Below, in pieces: positions 25,496 through 34,089 of a stretch of 59,103 bases of DNA (its first letter is position 1; the number at the start of each line of letters is the position of its first letter). Under the pieces are notes generated by a model, which saw nothing but the letters and a program-made list of their open reading frames with translations, made no database searches and was not told where the DNA came from. The translations under genes were made by a program, and so were the position numbers. This DNA comes from Prevotella sp. (lineage in GTDB: Bacteria; Bacteroidota; Bacteroidia; Bacteroidales; Bacteroidaceae). The DNA lies in NCBI GenBank assembly GCA_017561825.1, contig JAFZBK010000011.1:1-59103 (forward strand), written 5' to 3'.

Positions 25496-26083
25496 ATGAA
25501 GAAGAAAAAGATCATCATTATAGATAACTACGATAGTTTTACCTATAACCTGTCGCATCTGTTGAAAGAGTTGGGAGCCGATGTAACGGTCTATCGTAAC
25601 GACCAGTTCGAGCTGTCATCACTCAACGACTTCGACAAGATCGTGCTCAGTCCTGGTCCTGGAATCCCTTCCGAGGCAGGCCTCCTTTTGGATGTGATCC
25701 GCACCTATGCCGGAAAGAAACCTATCCTCGGCGTGTGCTTGGGGCATCAGGCCATCGGAGAGGTGTTCGGTGCAAAGCTCGAGAACCTGTCGGATGTGTT
25801 CCATGGCGTGGCAACAGAAGGTACATTGATTACAGAGAACGGAAAGAGCATCGATCCGATCTTTACGAATGTCAGCGAACGGTTCACCATGGGACGGTAT
25901 CATTCCTGGGTGGTGTCCACCGACAACTTCCCCGAGTGCTTGGAGATCACCGCACTGAGTGATGAAGGACAGATCATGGCGCTCCGTCATCGTGAATACG
26001 ACATCCATGGCATTCAGTTCCATCCCGAGAGTGTGCTCACTCCTGATGGACGCACCATCTTGCAGAATTGGTTAAATGACTAA
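25496..26083 (+). CDS. trpG: Anthranilate synthase component II (glutamine amidotransferase)
   Basis: Supplies ammonia from glutamine to TrpE. 195 residues, class I amidotransferase. IIDNYDSFTYNL start, SPGPGIPSEAG (oxyanion region), nucleophile Cys in GVCLGHQAIGE, and His/Glu in QFHPESVLTPDG. It is the last gene of the trp cluster. A GC-rich REP-like palindrome follows within 10-70 bp of the stop. Confidence 0.95.
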   Translation: MKKKKIIIIDNYDSFTYNLSHLLKELGADVTVYRNDQFELSSLNDFDKIVLSPGPGIPSEAGLLLDVIRTYAGKKPILGVCLGHQAIGEVFGAKLENLSDVFHGVATEGTLITENGKSIDPIFTNVSERFTMGRYHSWVVSTDNFPECLEITALSDEGQIMALRHREYDIHGIQFHPESVLTPDGRTILQNWLND

Positions 26084-26085
26084 TC

Positions 26086-26150
26086 CCCAACCCCCCTTCC
26101 TCCTCCTTTACTCCCCTCCCATCTCAGGGGAGGGGCAAGGGTGGGGTAAG
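26086..26150. repeat. GC-rich REP-like element after trpG
   Basis: CCCCTCCC ... GGGGAGGGG forms a palindrome (about 26114-26135) with a purine-rich tail AAGGGTGGGGT. Closely similar sequence occurs at 51918-51960, inside prfC at about 45472-45512, and within the inverted repeats around 53.9 and 55.5 kb. It may act as a terminator or mRNA 3' end stabiliser. Confidence 0.65.
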
Positions 26151-26215
26151 TTGGCACTTTACTGATAGTTTGTGACGTTCAAACTCGAAAATTCTCTCGA
26201 GAATTTATTAGTAAG

Positions 26216-26293
26216 AAGCCTAGTTGCTATGAGAAAGTGGCCTGGTTTGAGGTGGTAATCAGCCTAGTTACTATGCGAAAGTAGCCTAGTTCC
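26216..26293. repeat. Imperfect direct duplication of about 30 bp
   Basis: Two related copies of GCCTAGTTnCTATGnGAAAGTnGCCTnGTT begin at about 26218 and 26262. The second can fold as CTAG-TACT / AGTA-CTAG. A palindrome AAATTCTC-TC-GAGAATTT (26189-26206) lies just upstream. No gene is seen here. Confidence 0.5.
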
Positions 26294-26357
26294 TTTATAT
26301 GAAGTTTATGTGGAATATTTCTCCGTTAAACTCTCTAATTCTCTGTAAACTAAAAAG

Positions 26358-26443
26358 ATGATGGCGGAGGAATTGGAATGCTTACATTCGACACGCTTGG
26401 AGGCTTTATTCACTTCTGAATGAAAGAATTCCTCCGCCATCAT
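26358..26443. repeat. 17-bp perfect inverted repeat with two internal hairpins
   Basis: ATGATGGCGGAGGAATT (26358-26374) is perfectly complementary to 26427-26443. The 52-nt loop holds two further 5-bp hairpins, GAATG-ctta-CATTC (26376-26389) and ATTCA-cttc-TGAAT (26408-26421), so the whole folds as a branched structure. No promoter or U-run is obvious. It may be a structured RNA or a small mobile palindrome. Confidence 0.6.
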
Positions 26444-26537
26444 ATTTCTGATATATAGATAGTTAATGGGCTTAGCGGAGTAATAATAGAAAGTATATAG
26501 ATAAATGAACAAAGATAAAGGGGCACCTGTCATCAAC

Positions 26538-26574
26538 AAAAAAGAGGTTGTGCCTATTTGACACACCCTCTTTT
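26538..26574 (-). terminator. Intrinsic terminator of the susC-susD operon
   Basis: Read on the minus strand: AAAGAGG-g-TGTG ... CACA-a-CCTCTTT, an 11-of-12-bp stem followed by TTTTTT. It is located 18 bp beyond the susD-like stop codon. Confidence 0.85.
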
Positions 26575-26591
26575 GGTTTCTTGGTTTTGAT

Positions 26592-28334
26592 TTATTTGAA
26601 CCGATAGGGTAGGTCACCCTTCGACCAGTTGGTACCATCGCCCCAACCTGGGTTCTGCTCCAGCACGCCTTCTGACAAGATCACCTGATCCTCAGGAATC
26701 TTGAAGAAACCACCACCGGTTTCGTTGTAACGCTGCATGAAGTCGTTGGTGAAGGCATACTCACCTTCAATACCTTGGTTCAGGATATGGTTACCCACCT
26801 GGTTCTTCACCTTCTCCTGTACATCGCCCCAACGACGGAGGTCGTTCCAGCGCAGTGCCTCGAAGCAGAGCTCGTAGCGACGCTCCTTCTTCAGCAGTGC
26901 CAGACTATAGGGAAGATCACCCAGTCCTGCACGCTGACGAACAGCGTTCAGACCGCTCTTGCCATTATAGATGGTCTTACCATCGGTGAGCTCTGAGTGC
27001 ATCAGGAGCACATCAGCGAAGCGCAGCCATACGAGCGACTGAGTCAAACCGGTCTGACGGTTGTTCTCACTACCATAGTAGTAGGCGTAGCTCAGGTAAC
27101 GACCGCTGTGGTCTTCGTTCCAAGCTTCAACGCCGAGGTACTTCTTAGCCAGTAAGTCGGTATTCTCGACCTCCTTGGACTTGTCGCCAACGTAATCGGG
27201 AATCTCATCGGCACGCTTACAGATAGAGCCTACACGACGGTAGTCGCCTGCGTAGTCGGGATCCTCAGCCCAGTCGGTCCACAACTTCTCGCATACAGGA
27301 CCGTTGGAATAACCCTGTACAGAGAACGGGAAGGCGGCCTCGGTGGTTTTACGGGGATTGTAGAACTCCACGATACGGTTGTGGCGTAGCAAACCGTCAG
27401 CACTCCAACCAGGAACGTTCGACATCTTCACAGCAAACATGCTCTCGATGTTCTCGTCGGTCTCCCAGTTCAGTCCATTCTCAAGGGCATAGGGATAGTC
27501 CTTGGCGGTGTAGGGATTGGTATAGGGCCAGAGGTTACGCTGGTCGCTTACCAGTCCATAGCCACTGTTTTGGATACAATCCTCGAGCCATGATACAACC
27601 TGTGACTTGGAGACGCTTCCACCCTCAGCGAGGGGCAGCTCAGCTTTCTTATAGAAACCAGTATAGAACAGCCATACACGAGCCATCATTGCCTCGGCAG
27701 TCCACTTGGACACACGTCCGATACCAAAGTCGGGATACTTGGTTGACGGACCAGCCTCGATGGAAGCTTTCAGGTCGGATGCGATCTGTGCATACACCTC
27801 ATCCGCTGAAGCCCTCGGCAGGTTCTGGGGCACTGTTGACAATACCAGAGGTACGCCATTGAATACCTGCGCCAGGTTGAAATAGTAGAAAGCGCGGAGG
27901 AAATAGACTTCGCAAAGCAATTGGTTCTTCTTGTTGGCATTACTCCATTCTGTTACATTATCCATAGTTTCAAGGGCATTGTTGGCACGGTTGATACCAG
28001 CATAGCGCTGTTTCCACAGAGGTTTCATCCAGTCAAGATATGCGTTCATCAGACGGTCAACGCCCTGTGCACCGATGTTACTCTGACTACCACCGCCCAG
28101 ACGGTCGTCTGAAGCGATATCGAAGATAAAGAAGGGATCTTCCTCGGGGTCGGCCAGGTTACGGTTCATGGCGGCATAGATACCATTCACCATCTGTACG
28201 GCATCGCTCTCGCTGATCGGGAAGTTCGAGGTATCCTTCTTTGTGAGGTTGTCTGTGTCGAGGAAGTCGTCACAGGCACACAAACCACAGATTGCGCAGA
28301 TTGCGCAGATCATATATAATAGATTCTTTTTCAT
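26592..28334 (-). CDS. SusD/RagB-family outer-membrane lipoprotein
   Basis: Glycan-binding surface lipoprotein of a SusCD uptake system, about 580 residues. The start at 28334 (MKKNLLYMICAICAICGLCAC) gives a lipoprotein signal with the Cys at residue 21, then DDFLDTDNL. Typical SusD features follow: NFPISESDAVQMVNGIYAAM, FLRAFYYFNLAQVFNGVPLV (TPR-like helices) and the C-terminal ERRYELCFEALRWNDLRRWGD. The gene follows the susC-like gene on the same strand. The ligand cannot be read from sequence. Confidence 0.94.
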   Translation of the reverse strand: MKKNLLYMICAICAICGLCACDDFLDTDNLTKKDTSNFPISESDAVQMVNGIYAAMNRNLADPEEDPFFIFDIASDDRLGGGSQSNIGAQGVDRLMNAYLDWMKPLWKQRYAGINRANNALETMDNVTEWSNANKKNQLLCEVYFLRAFYYFNLAQVFNGVPLVLSTVPQNLPRASADEVYAQIASDLKASIEAGPSTKYPDFGIGRVSKWTAEAMMARVWLFYTGFYKKAELPLAEGGSVSKSQVVSWLEDCIQNSGYGLVSDQRNLWPYTNPYTAKDYPYALENGLNWETDENIESMFAVKMSNVPGWSADGLLRHNRIVEFYNPRKTTEAAFPFSVQGYSNGPVCEKLWTDWAEDPDYAGDYRRVGSICKRADEIPDYVGDKSKEVENTDLLAKKYLGVEAWNEDHSGRYLSYAYYYGSENNRQTGLTQSLVWLRFADVLLMHSELTDGKTIYNGKSGLNAVRQRAGLGDLPYSLALLKKERRYELCFEALRWNDLRRWGDVQEKVKNQVGNHILNQGIEGEYAFTNDFMQRYNETGGGFFKIPEDQVILSEGVLEQNPGWGDGTNWSKGDLPYRFK

Positions 28335-28344
28335 AATCGTCATT

Positions 28345-28379
28345 TTTTTCAATTTTTCAATTTTTCAATTTTTCAATCC
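28345..28379. repeat. Tandem repeat between susC and susD
   Basis: About four units of TTTTTCAA fill the gap between the two genes (on the coding strand TTGAAAAA). It is the same family of short AT-rich spacer repeats found before the GH57, thioesterase and other genes. Confidence 0.8.
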
Positions 28380-31300
28380 TTAAAAATTGACGTTCAGACC
28401 CACCTGGAAGGCACGTGACGAAGGATAGTAGCCACAGTCGATACCAGATGCCCAGCTGTTTCCGTTACCGAAGCCAACCTCAGGATCCATACCAGAGTAG
28501 CCGGTGAAGGTAAAGAAATTGCTGAGAGAGATATAGAGACGACACTTCTGTACGGGCAGTTTCGAATAGAGACGCTTGAAGTCGTAACCGAAGGAGATGC
28601 GTGAGATCTTGAAGAAGTCGGCATCCTCAATCCATACTCTTGAGATCTCAGACATGTTAGCGGTCTTACCGTGAGAGAAGCGCGGATAGCGGTTGGTGCT
28701 GCCTTCGCCTGTCCAGTACTTGGTATAGACATCTGTACAGTAGTTGTCATCGGGATGATCAGAGAACTGACGATAGCTCTTGGCTACCTGCTGTCCGAAG
28801 GAACCATAGCCGTTGATACCCAGGTCGAAGCCCTTATAGGCAAGGTTGATGTTCAGACCAAGGGTGTAGTCAGGATTCGGATCACCGATCATGGTCTTGT
28901 CATCTTCTTTCGTGATCTTACCATCACCATTGAGATCCTTGAACATCACGTCACCAGGCTGCAACGACTCACCCTGCAGTGAATTCTTCTTGTCGCCTTT
29001 ACAGTTGCGGTCGAGGTAGGCCTGCAACTCTTGCTCGTTCTGGATGATACCTTCCATCTCGTAGCCCCAGAAGTAACCGATAGGATAGCCAACCTGTACG
29101 CGGTTGATCTCGGCTGTGTTCTGTGCAATGGCGTTTTCGCTACCGTGGATGATACCCTCGGAGTTAGCCAGACGGGTAACCTCGTTCTTGTTATGTGAGA
29201 AGTTGGCAGAGATGCTGTATCTGAAGTCCTTGCCAATCTTGTCGTTCCATGTCAGCTGAACCTCATAACCCTTGTTCTCGATGTCACCACCATTCTTATA
29301 AGGTGGATTCGTTCCGTATGAGAGCAATGCCGGAGCAACAACGAGCCAGTCCTTGGTGGTCTTCTTATACCAGTCGAAGACAACGCCTAAGCGGTTGTTC
29401 AGCAAACGGGCATCGAAACCGAAGTCGAGCTGCTCTGAAGTCTCCCACTTCACTTCCTCATTGGGAAGGATATCGGGGAAGGCACCTAAGCCTGGAGTGT
29501 CCTTGCTGTCGAAGTAGTAAGGCTCGTTGATGTTGATGGTGGCCAGATACTGGAAGTTGGAGATATTACAGTTACCGTTCTGTCCCCAGCTTGCACGCAG
29601 CTTCAGGAAATCCAACCAGCTCTTGGTTGACTCAAAGAAGCTCTCGTTACTGATCACCCAACCTGCAGAGATTGAGGGGAAGTAACCCCAGCGGTGGCCG
29701 CGTGCGAAGTTGGAAGAACCATCGGCACGGAGTACGAGTGAGAGCAGGTAGGTCTCGTCGTAGTTGTAGTTGACACGTCCGAAGAATGATGCGATGGCAC
29801 CCTGTGCTTCAGGACTACCGCCAACCGAGGTCAACGATTTGTCAATCACATTGGCATTGTCAATATAGGCATGGTCGAATGAACCTGGGAACTGTGAGTT
29901 GCTGTTGGTCACGTTGACACCATTGCCATAGCCCCATTTCTCAAGAGACTGGCCGAGGAGGGCATCGATATTGTGGTTACCGAAGGACTTCACCCAATTG
30001 ATGGTGTTCTCCAATGACCAGCGGATGCTGTATGATTGGCTCTGACGAACATCGTCGTTGGGGTTCGACTTCTTGGCACTGAGCTCATAGACAGGCACGT
30101 AGCTGCGACTCTCTCTGTGACGATAGAGCCAACCTGCACTGGTGCGCCAGGTAAGACCCTTGATGGGGGCGAACTCCAGGAAGAAGTTCGACTGCAGGCG
30201 CCAGCCCTTGTTGTAGCCCATGCTGTTGTCATATTTCATCGCTGCCAGCGGGTTAGCTGCCTCATCGAGGAAGTTCCAGTTGTCAGCCAGGATATCCTTA
30301 TACTCGTAATAGCTACCGTCACTGTTGTATGCCGGAAGCAATGGAGTCAAAGCTAAAAGCGTACGGATGCTGTTTCCATAGATACCGCCCACGGAAACAC
30401 CTTTCTTATTCGTGGACGAGAAGGTTACGTTCTCACCAACCTTCAGCACGTCACGACCGTGCTTCTTGATCAGTGAATAGTCGGAGTTCATACGAACAGT
30501 ATAACGGTCGAACTTCGGATCGGCAGGAGCACCCAGCGTACCTGTCTGGTGGTACTTGGTGAAACCGAGGGCGAAGCGTGACAGATCACTACCGCCGTTG
30601 ATATTGATGGAGGCATTGTGCATCGGTGCATTGTCGATGGTGGTCTCCTCGAGCCAGTTGGTACCATTCCATGTGCCATTCATGATCAGCGGATATTGCT
30701 TGGGTATTTCATCCTCCCAGACATAGGGGGCAACATTATTGGTCTCAAGAGCCTTGTTGATGATCTCCATATACTGCTTGGCGTTCAACGGGGTTACACC
30801 ATTGGTGTTCACGTTCTGCCAACCCATATAACCATCGAAAGAAACATTCACATGACCAGCACCAGCCTTACCTTTCTTGGTGGTGACGAGGATGACACCG
30901 TTAGATGCTCGGGCACCGTAGATGGCGCTGGATGCAGCATCCTTCAGAATGTCGATGCTCTCGATGTCGTTCGGGGAGAGGTCGTCGATATTGGCACCCG
31001 GCACACCATCCACTACATAAAGCGGTGTATTGGAACCTACGGTACCCATACCACGGATCACAACCTTGTAACCCTCACCAGGCTGACCTGAGTTCATGAC
31101 GATGTTCATACCTGAAGCCAAGCTCTGCAAGGCGCCGAAGGCATCCACCGCATTGATGGCCTCGATGTTCTCAGAGGTAACATGGACCGTAGAACCAGTA
31201 ACCAACTTCTTCTGTTGGGTACCATAACCCACGACAACCACGTCGTTCAACACTTCTGAATCCTCTTCGAGGATGATTGTAGCACTCCTCCCTTCTGTCA

Positions 31301-31622
31301 GCTTTTGGACAACGGTCTTGTAGCCAACATAAGAGATTCTCACACTTGCACCTTTCGTAATGGTCAGGGCGAAAGACCCGTCAGCCCCTGTCAGGGTTCC
31401 ATTACTCTGTGTGCCCACTTCGATAACAGACGCACCGATGATCGGCTGTCTGTCTGAGTCGAGAACGACTCCCTTCACCTGTGCGGTCTCCTTTCCTGGA
31501 GCTACTTGTTCTCCAGTAGTGAGCGGTGCGGCAGACACAGATCCACCGAACACCATCATCCCAACACAGATGATGGATAGCAATTTCCGATAGTTTTGCA
31601 TAATTTTTGATAAGTTTTGCAT
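28380..31622 (-). CDS. SusC/RagA-family TonB-dependent outer-membrane receptor
   Basis: A 1080-residue TonB-dependent transporter for glycans or peptides. Signal peptide near MQNYRKLLSIICVG; the ATG at 31622 or 31601 may start the protein. A carboxypeptidase-D-like domain (VKGVVLDSDRQPIIGASVI, residues about 48-125) is followed by the plug (VIRGMGTVGSNTPLYVVDGVPG, IDILKDAASSAIYGARASNG) and a beta barrel ending in GLNVNF. It lies directly upstream of susD. No sensor or sigma/anti-sigma regulator adjoins it; the nearest glycosidases are GH43 and GH3 about 8-10 kb away. Confidence 0.96.
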   Translation of the reverse strand: MQNLSKIMQNYRKLLSIICVGMMVFGGSVSAAPLTTGEQVAPGKETAQVKGVVLDSDRQPIIGASVIEVGTQSNGTLTGADGSFALTITKGASVRISYVGYKTVVQKLTEGRSATIILEEDSEVLNDVVVVGYGTQQKKLVTGSTVHVTSENIEAINAVDAFGALQSLASGMNIVMNSGQPGEGYKVVIRGMGTVGSNTPLYVVDGVPGANIDDLSPNDIESIDILKDAASSAIYGARASNGVILVTTKKGKAGAGHVNVSFDGYMGWQNVNTNGVTPLNAKQYMEIINKALETNNVAPYVWEDEIPKQYPLIMNGTWNGTNWLEETTIDNAPMHNASININGGSDLSRFALGFTKYHQTGTLGAPADPKFDRYTVRMNSDYSLIKKHGRDVLKVGENVTFSSTNKKGVSVGGIYGNSIRTLLALTPLLPAYNSDGSYYEYKDILADNWNFLDEAANPLAAMKYDNSMGYNKGWRLQSNFFLEFAPIKGLTWRTSAGWLYRHRESRSYVPVYELSAKKSNPNDDVRQSQSYSIRWSLENTINWVKSFGNHNIDALLGQSLEKWGYGNGVNVTNSNSQFPGSFDHAYIDNANVIDKSLTSVGGSPEAQGAIASFFGRVNYNYDETYLLSLVLRADGSSNFARGHRWGYFPSISAGWVISNESFFESTKSWLDFLKLRASWGQNGNCNISNFQYLATININEPYYFDSKDTPGLGAFPDILPNEEVKWETSEQLDFGFDARLLNNRLGVVFDWYKKTTKDWLVVAPALLSYGTNPPYKNGGDIENKGYEVQLTWNDKIGKDFRYSISANFSHNKNEVTRLANSEGIIHGSENAIAQNTAEINRVQVGYPIGYFWGYEMEGIIQNEQELQAYLDRNCKGDKKNSLQGESLQPGDVMFKDLNGDGKITKEDDKTMIGDPNPDYTLGLNINLAYKGFDLGINGYGSFGQQVAKSYRQFSDHPDDNYCTDVYTKYWTGEGSTNRYPRFSHGKTANMSEISRVWIEDADFFKISRISFGYDFKRLYSKLPVQKCRLYISLSNFFTFTGYSGMDPEVGFGNGNSWASGIDCGYYPSSRAFQVGLNVNF

Positions 31623-31738
31623 GAAATATAATAAAGGTGTTAGAATTTTGATAGATAGTTTCTCTCACAAGGGGTAATCATGCCCACAAGTGACAGGTGG
31701 CACTCCACCGAATAGTAATATTGACATAGATTCTGTTG

Positions 31739-31769
31739 CAAAAGTAATTAATATTTTTTAAACGACAAA
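31739..31769 (-). promoter_or_regulatory. Promoter of the susC-susD operon
   Basis: On the minus strand, TTTG (31766-31769) and TACTTTTG (31739-31746) are spaced by 19 bp. The leader to the first ATG is about 113 nt. It is divergent from the PadR promoter; the rest of the 31623-31922 gap shows no gene. Confidence 0.82.
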
Positions 31770-31861
31770 CTTTTTAATGAGTTTTTTGTTGTTATTCTTA
31801 CAATGATTGGGGTTGGGTTGTTAAAAAGATATAAATTCTAAAAGAAATATGGTACTTTGTA

Positions 31862-31892
31862 TTGCAAGGTACTAATCTTTTGCATATCTTTG
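31862..31892 (+). promoter_or_regulatory. Promoter of the PadR-PspC operon
   Basis: TATCTTTG (31885-31892) with TTG at 31862-31864, spacing 20 bp. The -33 box is ATTG rather than TTTG. The leader is about 27 nt. Confidence 0.6.
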
Positions 31893-31922
31893 CGGCGAAA
31901 ACAGATATCAAACTGAAGAAAT

Positions 31923-32264
31923 ATGAATATCGAGAATGCCAAATCACAGATGAGAAAGGGGATGCTTGAGTATTGCGTCCTGTTACTCCTTGAGCATCGG
32001 CCTTCGTATGCCAGCGACATCATCCAGCAACTGAAGGATGCTGAGCTGCTGGTGGTGGAGGGAACCCTCTATCCGTTGCTGACCCGCTTGAAGAACGACG
32101 GACTCTTGCTGTACCAATGGCAGGAATCCACGCAGGGTCCGCCACGCAAGTACTACGCCCTCAGTCCTGAAGGTGTTCAGTTCCTCGAAGGACTTGATAA
32201 ATCCTGGATGGAACTCTCTAATACCATTGATTATCTCAAAAACATCACCCCAAACAATCAGTAA
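31923..32264 (+). CDS. PadR-family transcriptional regulator
   Basis: A 113-residue winged-helix regulator. MRKGMLEYCVLLLLEHRPSYASDIIQQL and VVEGTLYPLLTRLKNDGLLLY are the characteristic PadR pattern, followed by KYYALSPEGVQFLEGL. It directly precedes the PspC-domain gene (1 bp gap), the usual pairing in Bacteroidota, and probably regulates its own operon. Confidence 0.93.
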   Translation: MNIENAKSQMRKGMLEYCVLLLLEHRPSYASDIIQQLKDAELLVVEGTLYPLLTRLKNDGLLLYQWQESTQGPPRKYYALSPEGVQFLEGLDKSWMELSNTIDYLKNITPNNQ

Positions 32265-32265
32265 A

Positions 32266-34050
32266 ATGAAGAAGAATATCACAATCAACCTGTGCGGTCG
32301 TCTTTTCCAGATTGATGAAGACGCCTATGAACTCCTGCAAAACTACATCGAGTCGCTGCATGCCTCTTTCGGACGGCAAGAGGGAGGTGAGGAAATCGCC
32401 GACGATATCGAGGAACGTATCGCCGAACTGTTCGAAGAACTGAAAGCCAATGGTACAGAAGCCATCACTATCGATCATGTGAAGGATATCATTTCCCGTA
32501 TCGGCGAGCCTGAGCAGCTGACTGGTGAAGAGGAGGGTTCTGAGAGAACCGATGAGAACAGCGGTAAGCATTCCACAGCTCAGGACATATTAAATAATGT
32601 ACGGGCGAGGACAGCAGGTAAACGACTCTATCGCAACCCCAACGACAAGATGCTGGCTGGTGTGCTTTCAGGTTTTGCCGCCTATACAGGAACAGATGCC
32701 ACCTGGTGGCGTATCGGTTATGTGTTGTTGCTGCTGGGCTCGAACCTGTTCTTAGGTCCTTTGTTCAGACTGCTCCATTTAGGAGGTTTCTTCTTCTCCA
32801 TAAACATGACGCTCGTTCTTCTCTATATCATCCTGGCTTTTGCCATGCCTGAGGCCAAGAAGCCCCAGCAGATGTTGGAGATGGAAGGTAAGGATGTGAC
32901 ACCACAGAGTCTGGCCGATGTGGTGGTAGAGGATAAGCAGCCCGTACAGCAACATCGTGGATGCTTGGGGTCATCCTTTTCTGTGATCCTGTCAATCATT
33001 GCAGGAATCTTCGTGGGATTTGCTGCTATCTTCGGACTCATCTTGTTGGTCTGTCTATTACTGATCATTGTGTCTATCATCATCGTCTTTACCGTTCCTT
33101 CGGCTATACATATACCCCTGCCTTTCGATATCAACTACCTGAACCTGGCTGAGATGTATACAAGTCATCCCTGGGTAGTGGCCGTGTTCATCATCGGACT
33201 CTTGCTGACACTGTTCATCCCTCTCTATGCCATCGGTCATATGCTACTCTCGAAATCGGGTAAGATTCAGCCCATGGGTGTCGGACAACGCATTCTGTGG
33301 ATTGTACTGTGGTTAGCAGCTCTGTTCAGTATGATACCTTCGCTCATCTGGGTTCATGAACAGGCATCTGAACGTGAGATGGCTCATTATCGGAAGACAC
33401 ATACCTACCAAGGTGTGGTGATGAGTTCTCAAGACAAGGATTTCCTGCGCCAAGGCGATTGGAAACTGATTAAGGCAGAGAACTGTGCACACCTGACCTA
33501 CAGTGGGGAGCATTGGAGCGGCGACCCCAATGCCCGTTATCTTGATGCATGGAATGGTGACTGCGAAGAGGTTTATCAGGTTGAGCATACAGGACAGGTA
33601 GAGCCCGGCATCTATCGTCTGGACTGCTTAGCCCGTGCCGAAGGTCCTGGCACCTATATCTATGCTCAAGCAGATAAACTAACGATGTTCAAACAGATTC
33701 CCGCATACGGCAACTCGGGTGGTGAGTTCGTAGAGCAGGTAAGGGAGAAAATGGCAGACATACAGATAAAGGATTCAGTTAGGAAAAAACTTGTCAGTAC
33801 CACAACGTTCGAAATCATGGGTATGAAGTTCCATATCAATGATTATGAAGAGAATAACAGCAAGAGTATGTCCGACTATTTCGGTGAGGGTAAAGGCTGG
33901 TCTTTGGTCAGTATCGACAGTATCGTTGTTTACAACGGTAGCATTACCTACGGTGTTTCCACTGACGCAGCCTTTACTGGTCAGCCCTGTCATGCCCAGT
34001 GGTTCTCCGCATCCGATTTCAAAGTAACGCGCATCGGTGATTTGCCATAG
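32266..34050 (+). CDS. PspC-domain membrane protein
   Basis: About 594 residues. The start at 32266 (MKKNITINLCGRLFQID) is chosen; the longer frame runs back into the PadR gene. The N-terminal soluble domain (DEDAYELLQNYIESLHASF, DDIEERIAELFEEL, VKDIISRIGEPEQL) is followed by a PspC domain (KRLYRNPNDKMLAGVLSGFAAY), four or more membrane segments (FFFSINMTLVLLYIILAFAM and others) and a large C-terminal extracytoplasmic domain. It is probably an envelope-stress or membrane-integrity protein controlled by the PadR gene just upstream. Confidence 0.88.
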   Translation: MKKNITINLCGRLFQIDEDAYELLQNYIESLHASFGRQEGGEEIADDIEERIAELFEELKANGTEAITIDHVKDIISRIGEPEQLTGEEEGSERTDENSGKHSTAQDILNNVRARTAGKRLYRNPNDKMLAGVLSGFAAYTGTDATWWRIGYVLLLLGSNLFLGPLFRLLHLGGFFFSINMTLVLLYIILAFAMPEAKKPQQMLEMEGKDVTPQSLADVVVEDKQPVQQHRGCLGSSFSVILSIIAGIFVGFAAIFGLILLVCLLLIIVSIIIVFTVPSAIHIPLPFDINYLNLAEMYTSHPWVVAVFIIGLLLTLFIPLYAIGHMLLSKSGKIQPMGVGQRILWIVLWLAALFSMIPSLIWVHEQASEREMAHYRKTHTYQGVVMSSQDKDFLRQGDWKLIKAENCAHLTYSGEHWSGDPNARYLDAWNGDCEEVYQVEHTGQVEPGIYRLDCLARAEGPGTYIYAQADKLTMFKQIPAYGNSGGEFVEQVREKMADIQIKDSVRKKLVSTTTFEIMGMKFHINDYEENNSKSMSDYFGEGKGWSLVSIDSIVVYNGSITYGVSTDAAFTGQPCHAQWFSASDFKVTRIGDLP

Positions 34051-34089
34051 ACTGTGTGTTCGAAAACAAAAGCAAAACAATAACGAATC

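Noticed and set aside
28345-28379. Possible terminator between susC and susD
   Set aside because: The sequence is a tandem repeat without a stem; the two genes are expected to be cotranscribed.
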